This document shows positions 9,933 to 17,878 of a DNA stretch of 28,830 nt, one piece after another. How positions within the stretch are numbered: position 1 is the stretch's first letter; each line of letters starts with the position of its first letter. The notes under the pieces were generated by a model that made no database searches, was not told where the DNA came from, and saw nothing but the letters and a program-made list of their open reading frames with translations. Source of the stretch: Opitutus sp. GAS368 (GTDB lineage Bacteria; Verrucomicrobiota; Verrucomicrobiia; Opitutales; Opitutaceae); contig CAMAXB010000003.1 of the NCBI GenBank assembly GCA_945862035.1, positions 1-28,830 on the forward strand. The letters are read 5' to 3'. Position numbers and translations under genes: made by a program.

Positions 9933-11180
9933 TCATTCGTACCGCAGCGCGACCACCGGGTCGAGTTTGCTGGCCTGGACGGCGGGGGCGAAGCCGCTGA
10001 CCACGCCGGTGAGGATGGAAATCACAAGCCCGGTGGCGACCAGCCCGGTGGAGAAGACGAGGGGGAAGGACGGCGCGACCACCCCGACCACCGCAGAAAG
10101 CCCGGCCGCAACGGTGAGCCCGGCGACCCCGCCGACGAGGCAGATGCAAACCGCCTCAATCAGGAACTGCAGCAGAATCGTGCGCCGGCGGGCGCCCAAG
10201 GCCTTCCGTGTGCCGATTTCCTTGGTCCGCTCTTTCACACTCACATACGTGATGTTCATGATGCCGATTGCGCCCACGAAGAGCGCGAGGCCAGTGATGA
10301 ACAAACCGGCAATCGCGATGCCATTCTTAATCGGATCCAGCTGCTCACGGATCGCCCCCTGCTCGTTGATTTCAAAATCATCCTTCTGCTCGGGCCCGAG
10401 CTGGCGCAAGCGTCGCATCAGGCCGCGGAGCTCGTCCTTGGCCTCCGCCATGCGCGTGACGTCCACCTGGACCCGGATCTCGCCGCTGTTCGTCGTGGAG
10501 AAGTAGCGCCGAAAGGCATTCAGCGGAATCACGACCTGTGAGTCCCAGCTGAACAGGCCGAGAAAACTACCCTGCCGGGCAACCACCCCGATGACCTCGA
10601 AGGTCTGGTTGCTCACGCGGATCGTCTTGCCAACCGGGGACTCGCCCGGGAAGAGCGCATCCGCGACATCGAAACCGATCACGACGACGGCCCGGCCGGA
10701 TTCGGACTCAAACTCGTTGAAGAAGCGCCCCTCGCGAATGTCGGTCCGCATGATGCGAGGCATGTCGGCCGTGCTCCCGACCGTGTAGATGCTTGAGAGC
10801 TTGTACTCGCCCCGGAGAATGACGCTGCCGCGATCAGCCACGGGCATGGCGACGATGAGCGGGCTGTTGGGATTGGCCGAGACCCATTCATTGACGCGCT
10901 GGGCATACTCCGTGCGGATCGGACGGCGGTTGCGCAGACTCCACCAGTCATCCACGTCGCGCCAAGGCCACTTGGACACATAGAGGACGTTGTCGCCGAA
11001 GCCCGCCAGGCTGCGATCCACGCCCACGTCGATACCCTTGATCGCGGTGCCCATCAAGGTGACCGCCACGATGCCGATGACGACCCCCAGCGCGGTGAGC
11101 GCCGAGCGCATCTTGTTGGCCCGGATCTGCGCAAACGCGATCCGGAAGGCCTCGGTGAACTCGTAGAAGAAGCGGTTCAT
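9933..11180 (-). CDS. MacB-like ABC transporter permease (first of the operon)
   Basis: A 415-residue MacB/FtsX-type permease. It has an N-terminal membrane segment (SALTALGVVIGIVAVTLMGTAI, about 25-46), a periplasmic MacB_PCD domain, three C-terminal segments, the coupling loop VKERTKEIGTRKALGARRRTIL, and the usual ending VQASKLDPVVALRYE. It is a paralogue of the permease at 8280-9506, not a duplicate: the periplasmic domains differ strongly. The pair suggests a heterodimeric transmembrane part served by one ATPase. Its ATG (11180) directly abuts a GCGGATT array, so the native upstream region has been replaced or pushed away by repeats. Confidence 0.92.
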   Translation of the reverse strand: MNRFFYEFTEAFRIAFAQIRANKMRSALTALGVVIGIVAVTLMGTAIKGIDVGVDRSLAGFGDNVLYVSKWPWRDVDDWWSLRNRRPIRTEYAQRVNEWVSANPNSPLIVAMPVADRGSVILRGEYKLSSIYTVGSTADMPRIMRTDIREGRFFNEFESESGRAVVVIGFDVADALFPGESPVGKTIRVSNQTFEVIGVVARQGSFLGLFSWDSQVVIPLNAFRRYFSTTNSGEIRVQVDVTRMAEAKDELRGLMRRLRQLGPEQKDDFEINEQGAIREQLDPIKNGIAIAGLFITGLALFVGAIGIMNITYVSVKERTKEIGTRKALGARRRTILLQFLIEAVCICLVGGVAGLTVAAGLSAVVGVVAPSFPLVFSTGLVATGLVISILTGVVSGFAPAVQASKLDPVVALRYE

Positions 11181-11181
11181 T

Positions 11182-11209
11182 GCGGATGGCGGACTGCGGA
11201 TTGCGCATT
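11182..11209 (+). repeat. Heptamer array, GCGGATT orientation
   Basis: Four 7-bp units: GCGGATG, GCGGACT, GCGGATT, GCGCATT. It starts one base beyond the start codon of the permease gene. Its inverted partner is at 11311-11330, about 100 bp away, with no gene between. Confidence 0.88.
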
Positions 11210-11310
11210 GGGTCGGAGCGCGGCGCCCTGCGCGCGGACTGGGCTGCAGCTAACCCCACGATGGAGTTCAAGGTACAGGTTCGCTCTCGTTCTCGAAGGC
11301 ATGGCTTTAG

Positions 11311-11330
11311 ATCCGCAATCCGAAATCCAA
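11311..11330 (-). repeat. Heptamer array, AATCCGC orientation
   Basis: Units ATCCGC, AATCCGA and AATCCAA, in the opposite orientation to 11182-11209. It lies 12 bases past the ATPase stop codon in the direction of transcription. The unit matches the array inside the U32 gene. Confidence 0.8.
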
Positions 11331-11342
11331 GTTCATCAATGG

Positions 11343-12074
11343 CTATGCGGGTCCATCGCTCTCAATCAGGCCGTCGCGCAGGCGGACGATGCGCCGGGCG
11401 TGGCGGGCAATGTCCTCCTCATGGGTGACGATGATGAGGGTGTTGCCCTGCTCGTAGAGCTGTTCGAACAGGGACATGATCTCGACGCCGGTACGCGAAT
11501 CGAGCGCGCCGGTCGGCTCGTCGGCGAGAATGATGGAGGGGCGATTGACCAGCGCCCGCGCGATTGCGACGCGCTGGCGCTGTCCGCCCGAGAGCTCGTT
11601 CGGCTTGTGGTGAATGCGGTCGCCCAGCCCGACATTTTCCAGCGCCTCCCGGGCCCGCGCGTGGCGCTCGGCCGGGGGAAGACCGGCATAGATCAGAGGC
11701 AGCTCGACATTGTGCAGGGCATCCGACCGTGGCAGCAGGTTAAAACTCTGGAAGACAAACCCGATCTCGCGGTTGCGGATGTCGGCGAGCTCATCGTCGA
11801 TCATAACGGCGACGTTCTTCGCGGCAAATTGGTAGTGGCCCGCCGTCGGCGTATCGAGGCAGCCGAGCATGTTCATCAACGTCGATTTTCCACTGCCCGA
11901 CGGCCCCATGATGGCGAGGTACTCGTTGCGGTGGATGCGCAGGTCCACGCCGCGGAGGGCGTGGATCGTCTCCGCGCCCATGCGGTAAAGTTTGGTCACT
12001 CCCTCGATATCAATCACGAGGGGGCCGGGAGGCCGCACGGCGCGCGGCGTGGTGCTGGAGGAGACGGTACGCAT
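11343..12074 (-). CDS. ABC transporter ATP-binding protein, MacB/LolD type
   Basis: A 243-residue cytoplasmic ATPase. Walker A is GPSGSGKST (57-65), the Q-loop is Q109 (GFVFQSFNLL), and the signature is LSGGQRQR (161-168). Walker B is IILADE (181-186) and the switch His is H218 (IVTHEE). All catalytic elements are intact. The sequence class (TGALDSRTGVEIM) is that of the MacB/LolD/FtsE group that drives FtsX-like permeases. It follows the adaptor gene by 23 bases and precedes the two permeases, so it is the motor of this exporter. About 20 residues precede the first conserved strand; an internal start is possible but the ATG at 12074 is plausible. Confidence 0.93.
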   Translation of the reverse strand: MRTVSSSTTPRAVRPPGPLVIDIEGVTKLYRMGAETIHALRGVDLRIHRNEYLAIMGPSGSGKSTLMNMLGCLDTPTAGHYQFAAKNVAVMIDDELADIRNREIGFVFQSFNLLPRSDALHNVELPLIYAGLPPAERHARAREALENVGLGDRIHHKPNELSGGQRQRVAIARALVNRPSIILADEPTGALDSRTGVEIMSLFEQLYEQGNTLIIVTHEEDIARHARRIVRLRDGLIESDGPA

Positions 12075-12097
12075 GGAAGGGGCGTGGGGCCGGACGC

Positions 12098-13453
12098 TTA
12101 CTTGCCCGCCGCTTCCTTCTTCGGCACCTCAACCCGGATCGCGGAGCCGTCCTTGAGGGTGCGCGTAATGACCGAGAAGCTGCCACTCACGATCTCCTGC
12201 CCGGCCGTCACCCCGGACTTGACCTCCATGTGTGTCGTGTCGGCGATCCCGGTCTCAACCGCGACCTGCTTCACCTTGTCGCCGTCGCGGATAAAAACGA
12301 CCCGCTGCAGGGCTTCGCGGTCCGCGCGCTCGGCCTCGCGCTTCTGGCGCTCATTGACCGCCGCGGCGGCACCTTCGCCTTGAGATTCCTTGGCCTTTTT
12401 GTCGCGATCCTCCGCCATCTGGTCGATGGTCTTGTTGGCCTCGCGCGAGCGGACAGTGACCGATTGGATCGGCACGGCCACGACATTTGAAACCGTCTGC
12501 GTCTCGATGTCAGCGTTCGCGCTCATGCCCGGGCGGAGGGCGATTTCCTTGTCGGTGATGCGAATCTTCACCTGGAAATTGGTGACCTCCTGCTGGGTGT
12601 TGAGACCCTCGGTTCGGGCCGCGCTGGCGATCTCGCGTACTTCGCCGCTGAAGCGGCGGTTGGGGTAGGCGTCGATCAGGATGCGGGCGCGGTCGCCTAC
12701 CTTGACGTTGACGACATCGTTTTCGTTCACGTTCACGCGAACCTCCATCTTGCTCAGGTCCGCCACGCGCATGATCTCGGCCCCGCCAAACTGGCCGGTC
12801 GCCGCCACGCGCTCGCCCACCTCACTGGAGCGGGAGCTGATGGTGCCATCCATCGGGGCGAAGATCGCGGTCTTCGAGAGCTGATCGCGCGCCTGGCTGA
12901 GCAAGCCCTCGGTGCGGCGGATCTGCGCCTCGGCGTTGTCGAGATTGGCCTGGGCGACCTCGAGGGCCGTCTTGTCCGAGACAAACTGCGAGTCCGAGAT
13001 CAGCTTTTTGCCAAAGAGGTCCTCGCTGCGCTTGAAATCCTCCTGCACCTTGAGAAGCTGGGCCTTGTTCTGCAACGCGGTGGCGCGAGCGGCGGCGAGG
13101 CTGGCCTCCTGTTGATCGACCTGATAGCGGAAGTTGTCGGGCTTGAGGCGGGCGAGCAACTCGCCCTTGCGGACGGTGGCGCCCTCCTTGAAGGGCAACT
13201 CGGTGATCTCTCCGCCCACCTCGGGCTGGATCTTGACCTCAACCTCGGGCTGGATCTTGCCCGTGGCCGAGACCGTCTGGGTGATCGTGCGAACGACCAC
13301 CTGATCGAAGGTTACCACGGTGGCCTGTTCGGCCCCCCTGCGTTTCATGAACACCGCCACGCCTACGGCGATGACGAGGATCACGCCGAGGAGAAGGTAG
13401 AGCTTGGTGCGCTCGGGCTTGCGCGTGGCGGGACTGGAAGAGGGCTGGGCCAT
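12098..13453 (-). CDS. MacA-like periplasmic adaptor (HlyD/RND membrane-fusion protein)
   Basis: A 451-residue adaptor of a tripartite efflux system. A single membrane anchor lies at 19-35. The lipoyl (barrel-sandwich) half is at about 70-105 (QPEVGGEITELPFKEGATVRKGELLARL) and the alpha-helical hairpin at about 110-195. The second lipoyl half is FAPMDGTISSRSSEVGERV (198-216) and a beta-barrel follows (about 235-320). A membrane-proximal domain is interrupted by a highly charged insert (about 341-383, Lys/Glu/Arg/Asp-rich, including KKAKESQGEGAAAAVNERQ). The insert is unusual for the family and may be a helical extension. The ATG at 13453 was chosen because sequence upstream in frame is not conserved and a promoter-like -10 lies just before it. 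No TolC-like gene is in the window. Confidence 0.9.
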   Translation of the reverse strand: MAQPSSSPATRKPERTKLYLLLGVILVIAVGVAVFMKRRGAEQATVVTFDQVVVRTITQTVSATGKIQPEVEVKIQPEVGGEITELPFKEGATVRKGELLARLKPDNFRYQVDQQEASLAAARATALQNKAQLLKVQEDFKRSEDLFGKKLISDSQFVSDKTALEVAQANLDNAEAQIRRTEGLLSQARDQLSKTAIFAPMDGTISSRSSEVGERVAATGQFGGAEIMRVADLSKMEVRVNVNENDVVNVKVGDRARILIDAYPNRRFSGEVREIASAARTEGLNTQQEVTNFQVKIRITDKEIALRPGMSANADIETQTVSNVVAVPIQSVTVRSREANKTIDQMAEDRDKKAKESQGEGAAAAVNERQKREAERADREALQRVVFIRDGDKVKQVAVETGIADTTHMEVKSGVTAGQEIVSGSFSVITRTLKDGSAIRVEVPKKEAAGK

Positions 13454-13463
13454 GGTGCGTCGG

Positions 13464-13490
13464 ATATTAAAAGGAGTTTGCTGGGGCAAA
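13464..13490 (-). promoter_or_regulatory. Candidate promoter of the MacAB-like operon
   Basis: Read on the minus strand, TTTGCC (13490-13485) and TAATAT (13469-13464) are 15 bases apart (16 if CTTTGC is used). The adaptor ATG at 13453 lies ten bases past the -10 box, so the transcript would have a leader of only a few bases. This AT-rich -10 stands out in a GC-rich region. Confidence 0.45.
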
Positions 13491-13873
13491 GGCCGGACTG
13501 GCAAGCGTCCCGAACCCCAAAAAACTTCCCGCTGCCGTTCGGATCGGAGCCGGTGTGGGGATCGATGGTCGGAACCTGACCGTGCATCATCACACGGCAG
13601 GGCTCGTGCAAGTTGCAGGATATTTTGATGAATGGATGGCCGGAGGGATGAATGGCATCGGGTCGTCCCCGGCGCCCGGTCCCGAGCCGCCTGTACCACG
13701 GGGCGGCCCCACCCGGGCCGGCGCGAATCGCCATCGATCGGCAGGAACTGCGTGCGTAGGACGTGCCCGCGGGGGTTTCGGGTACCTCCCGCACCACGTG
13801 GTCAGGCTTGTCTGCTCCGACCGTGATCCACCGGGGCCGGGCGGGCCGATCGGGGTCCCAGAAGAAGACGCCC

Positions 13874-14225
13874 TCAGGGGGTCTGAAAAAGCAGGCCCAT
13901 GTGACCCTGCAGCCCCTTCGGACGCTGTAGGTCGTAGGTAAAGAGCCCCGAATCGAGCAGCGCAGCAGGTTGGCGCGATCCGTTTCGAGTCGGCCCCGGC
14001 GGTGCGAGAGGCTCTGGGTACCCTGCCGCGGGACGTCGAGCCAGAGCACCCCAGCAAAAGCGAATACCGCGGCCTGCACTCGGGCCGGCAGGGTTCCTGC
14101 CCGCTTTGGATTCCGGATGACAATCGCCTGTGACCCGTGCTGCGGACTCAGCAGGGCGCGCGCGAGGGCAACGGATTCGGCATCGCCCGCCTGCAACGAG
14201 GCCGGCAGATACCCCGGAAAGTGAT
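13874..14225 (-). pseudogene. Frameshifted relic of a transglutaminase-like/secreted protein (tentative)
   Basis: On the minus strand a coding-like stretch reads GYLPASLQAGDAESVALAR then IVIRNPKRAGTLPARVQAA and GVLWLDVPRQGTQSLS, with GC-rich third positions. Coding character then moves to another frame (ALLDSGLFTYDLQRPKG, ending LQGHMGLLFQTP at TGA 13876-13874), implying a frameshift near 13960. No plausible start codon is in the right place. The layout (GDxxxxALxxR, a later hydrophobic strand with WLDVPRQGT) is loosely like cysteine-peptidase/transglutaminase-like proteins, but this is a weak resemblance. The flanks 13491-13873 and 14226-14392 hold no gene I can support; hairpins and a GTCGCA palindrome are noted separately. 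Confidence 0.4.
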
Positions 14226-14284
14226 GAGCATCAGAAGCCGATGAGATGGCTTCACGCCCCCACCACCGCCGGCGGCGGACCAAA

Positions 14285-14300
14285 GTCGCAAAAATGCGAC
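14285..14300. promoter_or_regulatory. GTCGCA-AAAA-TGCGAC palindrome
   Basis: GTCGCA (14285-14290) and TGCGAC (14295-14300) form an inverted repeat, with another TGCGAC at 14316-14321. A nearly identical palindrome (GTCGCAATGCGAC, 16425-16437) lies upstream of the sensor-kinase gene. Shared sites at both ends of the two-component locus suggest a protein-binding site; function unproven. Confidence 0.35.
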
Positions 14301-14392
14301 CAATCCGCGCGGGGATGCGACGAATGGCGTAACCCGCGCCATGCGCGGCAGGAACCCCCGCATTCGCCGACTGGATACAGCCCGGAAGCGGG

Positions 14393-14416
14393 AAAAGCCG
14401 TCCCGCCGCCGGGACG
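14393..14416 (-). terminator. Probable terminator of the kinase-regulator operon
   Basis: Read on the minus strand, CGTCCCG (14416-14410) pairs with CGGGACG (14405-14399) around a 4-base loop, followed by GCTTTT (14398-14393). It lies just after the regulator stop codon (14423). The T-run is short, so termination may be partial. Confidence 0.5.
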
Positions 14417-14422
14417 CGGTCC

Positions 14423-15250
14423 TCAGAGCGCGCTGCGCAGGATCTCCTGCAGGCGATCCTGGTAGCCCCGGCTGAGCCGGAGCTTGGTGCCGTCGTTCAG
14501 GACGACGGCATACTCGCCGGCGAAGGACGGGCTCATCTTCCGCACGCGATCGACATTCACGATGGTGGAGCGATGGATGCGGATGAAGCGCCGGGGATCC
14601 AGCCGTGACTCGAGCCGCGCCATCGTTTCGCGCAGCAGGTGCGCCCGGCCGCCGGCATGGAACTTCATGTAGTCGCCCTCCGCCTCGATCCAGTCGATTT
14701 CCTCCGTCTTGAGGAAGTGGAGTTCGCCGGAAGACTTGATGAGGATCCGATCGGCCAGTCCGCCCGGACCCGCCGCTTCGGGCGCCGGGGGCGTCGACGG
14801 ACTCCGTTCCAAAGCGGCAATCAGGCGCTCTAGCCTCGCGCCCAGATCCCCGGCCCGACGGCGCCGCACTTCCTCGGCCGCCCGGGCCAGGGCGGCATTG
14901 AAGCGGGAGTCCTCATAGGGCTTCAGCAGGTAGTCGACGGCGCTGACATCGAAGGCACGCAGGGCGTGCTCGTCATAGGCGGTGACAAAAATTACCGCCG
15001 GCAGCTGTGTCGCGGCCACCCGCTTCATGACCTCAAAGCCGTCGTAGCCAGGCATCTGCACGTCGAGAAAGACGATGTCGGGCTCAAGGACCTCAATCTG
15101 CCGCACAGCCTCGGGACCATCGCCGGCCTCCCCCACCACGTTCACGGCAGAGGCCGACTCGAGGAGCAGCTTGATGCCGCGCCGGGCGGCGGGCTCGTCA
15201 TCGACGACCAAGACCCGGAGCGGGGCGGACAGGACTTGGGGGGCGGACAT
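14423..15250 (-). CDS. LytTR-family response regulator (AlgR/LytR type)
   Basis: A 275-residue regulator. The receiver domain (11-125) has acidic residues D17/D18, phosphoacceptor D63 (IVFLDVQMPG), T90 (FVTAYDEHALRAF) and K110 (DYLLKPYED). After a Pro/Ala-rich linker (about 140-170) comes a LytTR DNA-binding domain. It begins at ILIKSSGELHFLKTEEIDWIEA and contains FIRIHRSTIVNVDRV and LNDGTKLRLSRGYQDRL. It would be phosphorylated by the adjacent LytS-like kinase, whose stop is ten bases upstream, and then bind target promoters. Its targets are not evident, though the GTCGCA-type palindromes near the locus are candidates. Confidence 0.94.
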   Translation of the reverse strand: MSAPQVLSAPLRVLVVDDEPAARRGIKLLLESASAVNVVGEAGDGPEAVRQIEVLEPDIVFLDVQMPGYDGFEVMKRVAATQLPAVIFVTAYDEHALRAFDVSAVDYLLKPYEDSRFNAALARAAEEVRRRRAGDLGARLERLIAALERSPSTPPAPEAAGPGGLADRILIKSSGELHFLKTEEIDWIEAEGDYMKFHAGGRAHLLRETMARLESRLDPRRFIRIHRSTIVNVDRVRKMSPSFAGEYAVVLNDGTKLRLSRGYQDRLQEILRSAL

Positions 15251-15260
15251 GGGGGCGGGG

Positions 15261-16352
15261 TCAGGCCTGGCAGGGGAGGATGATGGTGACGGTGGTACCT
15301 TTGCCGGGCTCGCTGTGCAAGCGAAGCTCGCTGCGCGCGCCGTAGATCTTGCTCAGTCGTTCGCGGGTGTTGGCGAGCCCGATCCCCTCGCGGCCCGGCT
15401 CAGGCCCGGTGGCGGAAAAGCCCGGACCATCATCGGCCACGACAAGGTGCAGCCGGCCCTGGTGCACCTCTCCGGAGACATCGACGGTACCGGGGGTTTT
15501 CTTGGGTGCGATGCCATGAAGGATGGCATTCTCGACAATGGGCTGGAGCAGCAGATGGGGAATCCGGGCCTCCAGGGCCGCGGGCGAGACCGTGGTGCGC
15601 ACGGTGAGGCGATCGGCGAAGCGCGCCTGCTGGATCTCGACATAGCGGGCGAGAAAATCCAGCTCCTGACGGAGCGTGACCTCGTGGACCCGCGCGCCCT
15701 CGAGCGACATGCGCAGCAGCGTGCTGAAGCGGGCGATCAGGTTGACCGCCTCGTCATTGCGCTGCTCCCGCACCAGCACGGCAATGGTGTTCATGGTGTT
15801 GAACAGGAAATGCGGATGCATCTGCTGCCGGAGAACTTTGAGCTCGGTCTCGATCAGGCGTGACTCCAACTGGGCCGCCTTGACCTGCTCGTTCTTGTAT
15901 TTCTGATACAGCTCGAAGAAGAAGCCGCAGACCATGACGCCCCAGTAGAAGACCATGTCGATCAGGTTTCGCCCGAAGAAATTGTCGATCGCGGCAAACC
16001 AAAAACCGGCGAACGACTCGCCCGCGGTGACGAGCAGGAAGGCGACGCGAACAAGATAGTACCCGGCCATGATCCCAAAGCTGAGGGTCAGATGGAAGGT
16101 GACCCCAACCACCCAATACCCGACGCGAAGCGGCACCTTGGTGCGGAGCCAGAGGATCGTCGGCACCATGAAGGCCCAGAGCAGGGCCCGGGCATACTGA
16201 GCTTGGACCACCTCGAGGAACTGGATGTCGGGCTTCGTCACCCACACATTGAAGTAAACCTCAATCGAGAGGATCAGCCCGATGGCGGCCCAGAGCCCAA
16301 GCAGGCCCAGCGCTTTGGCCGTTCGACTGTGGAGGAAGCGGGTGATATCCAT
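15261..16352 (-). CDS. LytS/YehU-type sensor histidine kinase
   Basis: A 363-residue membrane sensor. About four hydrophobic segments lie in residues 14-150 (for example ALGLLGLWAAIGLILSIEV and GVMVCGFFFELY). The His_kinase domain (PF06580 type) follows, with QQMHPHFLFNTMNTI and phosphoacceptor H181. The ATP-binding part has an N-box NAILHGIA, a G1 box VADDGPGF and a G2 box GIGLANTRERL. It lacks a PAS or GAF domain, so the signal is probably sensed in or near the membrane. It overlaps no gene but is only ten bases from its regulator. The ATG at 16352 was preferred; an upstream TTG would lie inside the GTCGCAATGCGAC palindrome and add unconserved residues. Confidence 0.92.
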   Translation of the reverse strand: MDITRFLHSRTAKALGLLGLWAAIGLILSIEVYFNVWVTKPDIQFLEVVQAQYARALLWAFMVPTILWLRTKVPLRVGYWVVGVTFHLTLSFGIMAGYYLVRVAFLLVTAGESFAGFWFAAIDNFFGRNLIDMVFYWGVMVCGFFFELYQKYKNEQVKAAQLESRLIETELKVLRQQMHPHFLFNTMNTIAVLVREQRNDEAVNLIARFSTLLRMSLEGARVHEVTLRQELDFLARYVEIQQARFADRLTVRTTVSPAALEARIPHLLLQPIVENAILHGIAPKKTPGTVDVSGEVHQGRLHLVVADDGPGFSATGPEPGREGIGLANTRERLSKIYGARSELRLHSEPGKGTTVTIILPCQA

Positions 16353-16424
16353 GAAAGTGGGACGACCGGTGCCGCCCGGGAACCGGATTGCGACCGGTGA
16401 CAGCTTGGGCGCGTCGGACCCTTG

Positions 16425-16437
16425 GTCGCAATGCGAC
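16425..16437. promoter_or_regulatory. GTCGCAATGCGAC palindrome upstream of the kinase gene
   Basis: A 13-base perfect palindrome about 75 bases upstream of the kinase start. It resembles the inverted repeat at 14285-14300 at the other end of the operon and could be an operator, for example for autoregulation. LytTR proteins usually bind direct repeats, so the binding protein is not known. Confidence 0.35.
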
Positions 16438-16473
16438 AAAAGCGCCCCATGCCGGATCGGCGATGACGCGGGT

Positions 16474-17310
16474 TTACCAGCGATAGTGGCTAAAGCCGTG
16501 CGACAAACCGCCGCCCAAAGCGCCCGCGACCAGCACCAGAATCGCGCCCAGGATCAGGACCGGCCGCAGGGCCGGGCTGGCCTTGCGCGAAAGGGCCCAG
16601 GCCAGGACCGCCACGATGGCGGTGGCCACCCCCAGCCAGCGGTGCCAGGCCAGCAGGGCCGCAGACTTGGCCGTGAAACTCGCGTAGTCCGCGTTGAGCC
16701 AGCCGAAGCCCGCGGCCAGCGGCGCCATCACGGCCGCGACCCTGAGGCAAAAAACCATCGCAGCGGTCGAGGTCAGGAGCTGCGCGAGCGCCGCCACCAC
16801 GAGCAGGGCGACGGGAAAGTGGACCGCCGGGCCGTGGAGTTCCCCGAGCCACCGCAAGCTGCGGTCGAGCAACGACGCTCGGCGCGGACTCGGCGGGCCC
16901 GACATCGCGCCCGCGTCACCCGAACCCTCTGCCGCTGGCTCGGGTGCCAGCGCGCCCAACTCGATCCAGCGCCGGACGGTCTCCTTCTGAATCAGGCTCA
17001 GGGCGCCATGGTCCGAGTCCTCGCCGGGCATCTCGTCGTGCAGGATGAGCAGATAGAGCTCGGACATTGCCGGGGCACCCGGCACCACCAATTCCGGATC
17101 CGCAGCCATCCGCGGAAGGTCCAGGACATAGCCGAATTCGCCTTCCGGCGAGGCCAGGTCGGGACCGTGGCACTCCAGACAGGTCGCGCGGAAAAGCTCC
17201 CGCACCTCGCCCGCAAGTGCCCGCCCCAAAGCCGCATCGTCGGCGCGCGCCATGCCCGTCAGGGCTAGGCCAAAAAAACCGAGGACCAACGCGCGCCGCA
17301 GGCGAGTCAC
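16474..17310 (-). CDS. Membrane-anchored c-type cytochrome with DUF2231-like transmembrane domain
   Basis: A 278-residue exported protein. A signal peptide (1-23, ALVLGFFGLALTGMARA) precedes a heme c site CLECH (44-48), and DEMPGE (M96) is a likely distal ligand. This part resembles planctomycete-type cytochrome c (PSCyt1) domains. A Pro/Gly linker (about 121-145) leads to four hydrophobic segments (from LHGPAVHFPVALLVVAALAQ onward) with several His residues (for example WHRWLG and LSHGFSHYRW), like DUF2231-type membrane domains. It may pass electrons in the periplasm. The GTG start at 17310 immediately follows the TAA of the cytochrome b562 gene, so the two are translationally linked. Confidence 0.82.
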   Translation of the reverse strand: MTRLRRALVLGFFGLALTGMARADDAALGRALAGEVRELFRATCLECHGPDLASPEGEFGYVLDLPRMAADPELVVPGAPAMSELYLLILHDEMPGEDSDHGALSLIQKETVRRWIELGALAPEPAAEGSGDAGAMSGPPSPRRASLLDRSLRWLGELHGPAVHFPVALLVVAALAQLLTSTAAMVFCLRVAAVMAPLAAGFGWLNADYASFTAKSAALLAWHRWLGVATAIVAVLAWALSRKASPALRPVLILGAILVLVAGALGGGLSHGFSHYRW

Positions 17311-17757
17311 TTAACTCTTCTTTTTGCGGAATTCGTCGTGGCCCGCCTTTTGCGCGCTCGCCATGTCGGCGACCAGTTTCTCCGCGCCGGCGTTGTCGTT
17401 CGCCTTCAGGGCAAGCTCGAGACGGCCAATCAGGGTAACCAGGTCATCGATACCCTTCTGATACTTCGTGACGTAAGCCGTGCGCTCGGCCGCCGGGATG
17501 TCGGCTGCCTTCAGGGGAATCTCTTTCTTGGCGGCAACCGCCTCGGTGCGAATCGTCGCCACCAGCGCGAGCGATTCGGCGTTCTTCGACGCATCGGCCA
17601 CCTGGCGGCGCAGCGTGCGGAAGGCACCGTTTAACTTGTCCATGGACTGGCCGAGTTGCGTTTCCGGGCCCTTTTTCTCCGCATTCGGCGCGGGCTGGGC
17701 GATGATGAATCCGGCGAGGGCAGTGGCGGCAAAGGCCGCGAGGAGCATGCGTTTCAT
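17311..17757 (-). CDS. Cytochrome b562 family periplasmic protein
   Basis: A 148-residue protein with a signal peptide (1-20, KRMLLAAFAATALAGFIIAQ) and a four-helix-bundle domain of the CybC type. The two heme-b ligands of the family are in place: a Met in the first helix (M39, LGQSMDKLN) and a His near the end (H140, AQKAGHDEFRKKK). Between them lie YVTKYQKGIDDLVTLIGRLELAL and helices matching b562. It is a soluble periplasmic electron carrier. The next gene begins directly at its stop codon (TAAGTG). The ATG at 17757 fits the signal peptide; longer in-frame starts add unconserved residues. Confidence 0.8.
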   Translation of the reverse strand: MKRMLLAAFAATALAGFIIAQPAPNAEKKGPETQLGQSMDKLNGAFRTLRRQVADASKNAESLALVATIRTEAVAAKKEIPLKAADIPAAERTAYVTKYQKGIDDLVTLIGRLELALKANDNAGAEKLVADMASAQKAGHDEFRKKKS

Positions 17758-17878
17758 GGAGAACAAGCAGACTGAGTTGTGGTTGGGCGACTCCGACATA
17801 GTGACGCTGATCGGCAGAAACAGGTTACGCGCCAACGAACACCGATCCGCCAGACAGAGGCAAGAAAATGCCCGGAAT

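Noticed and set aside
13792..13801. ACCACGTGGT perfect palindrome.
   Set aside because: Ten-base palindromes are expected by chance in a GC-rich window this long and it has no gene-proximal context.
13590..14123. A 177-codon minus frame in the gap before the export operon.
   Set aside because: Ser/Arg/Pro-rich with no domain, and it overlaps better coding evidence in another frame that points to a frameshifted relic.
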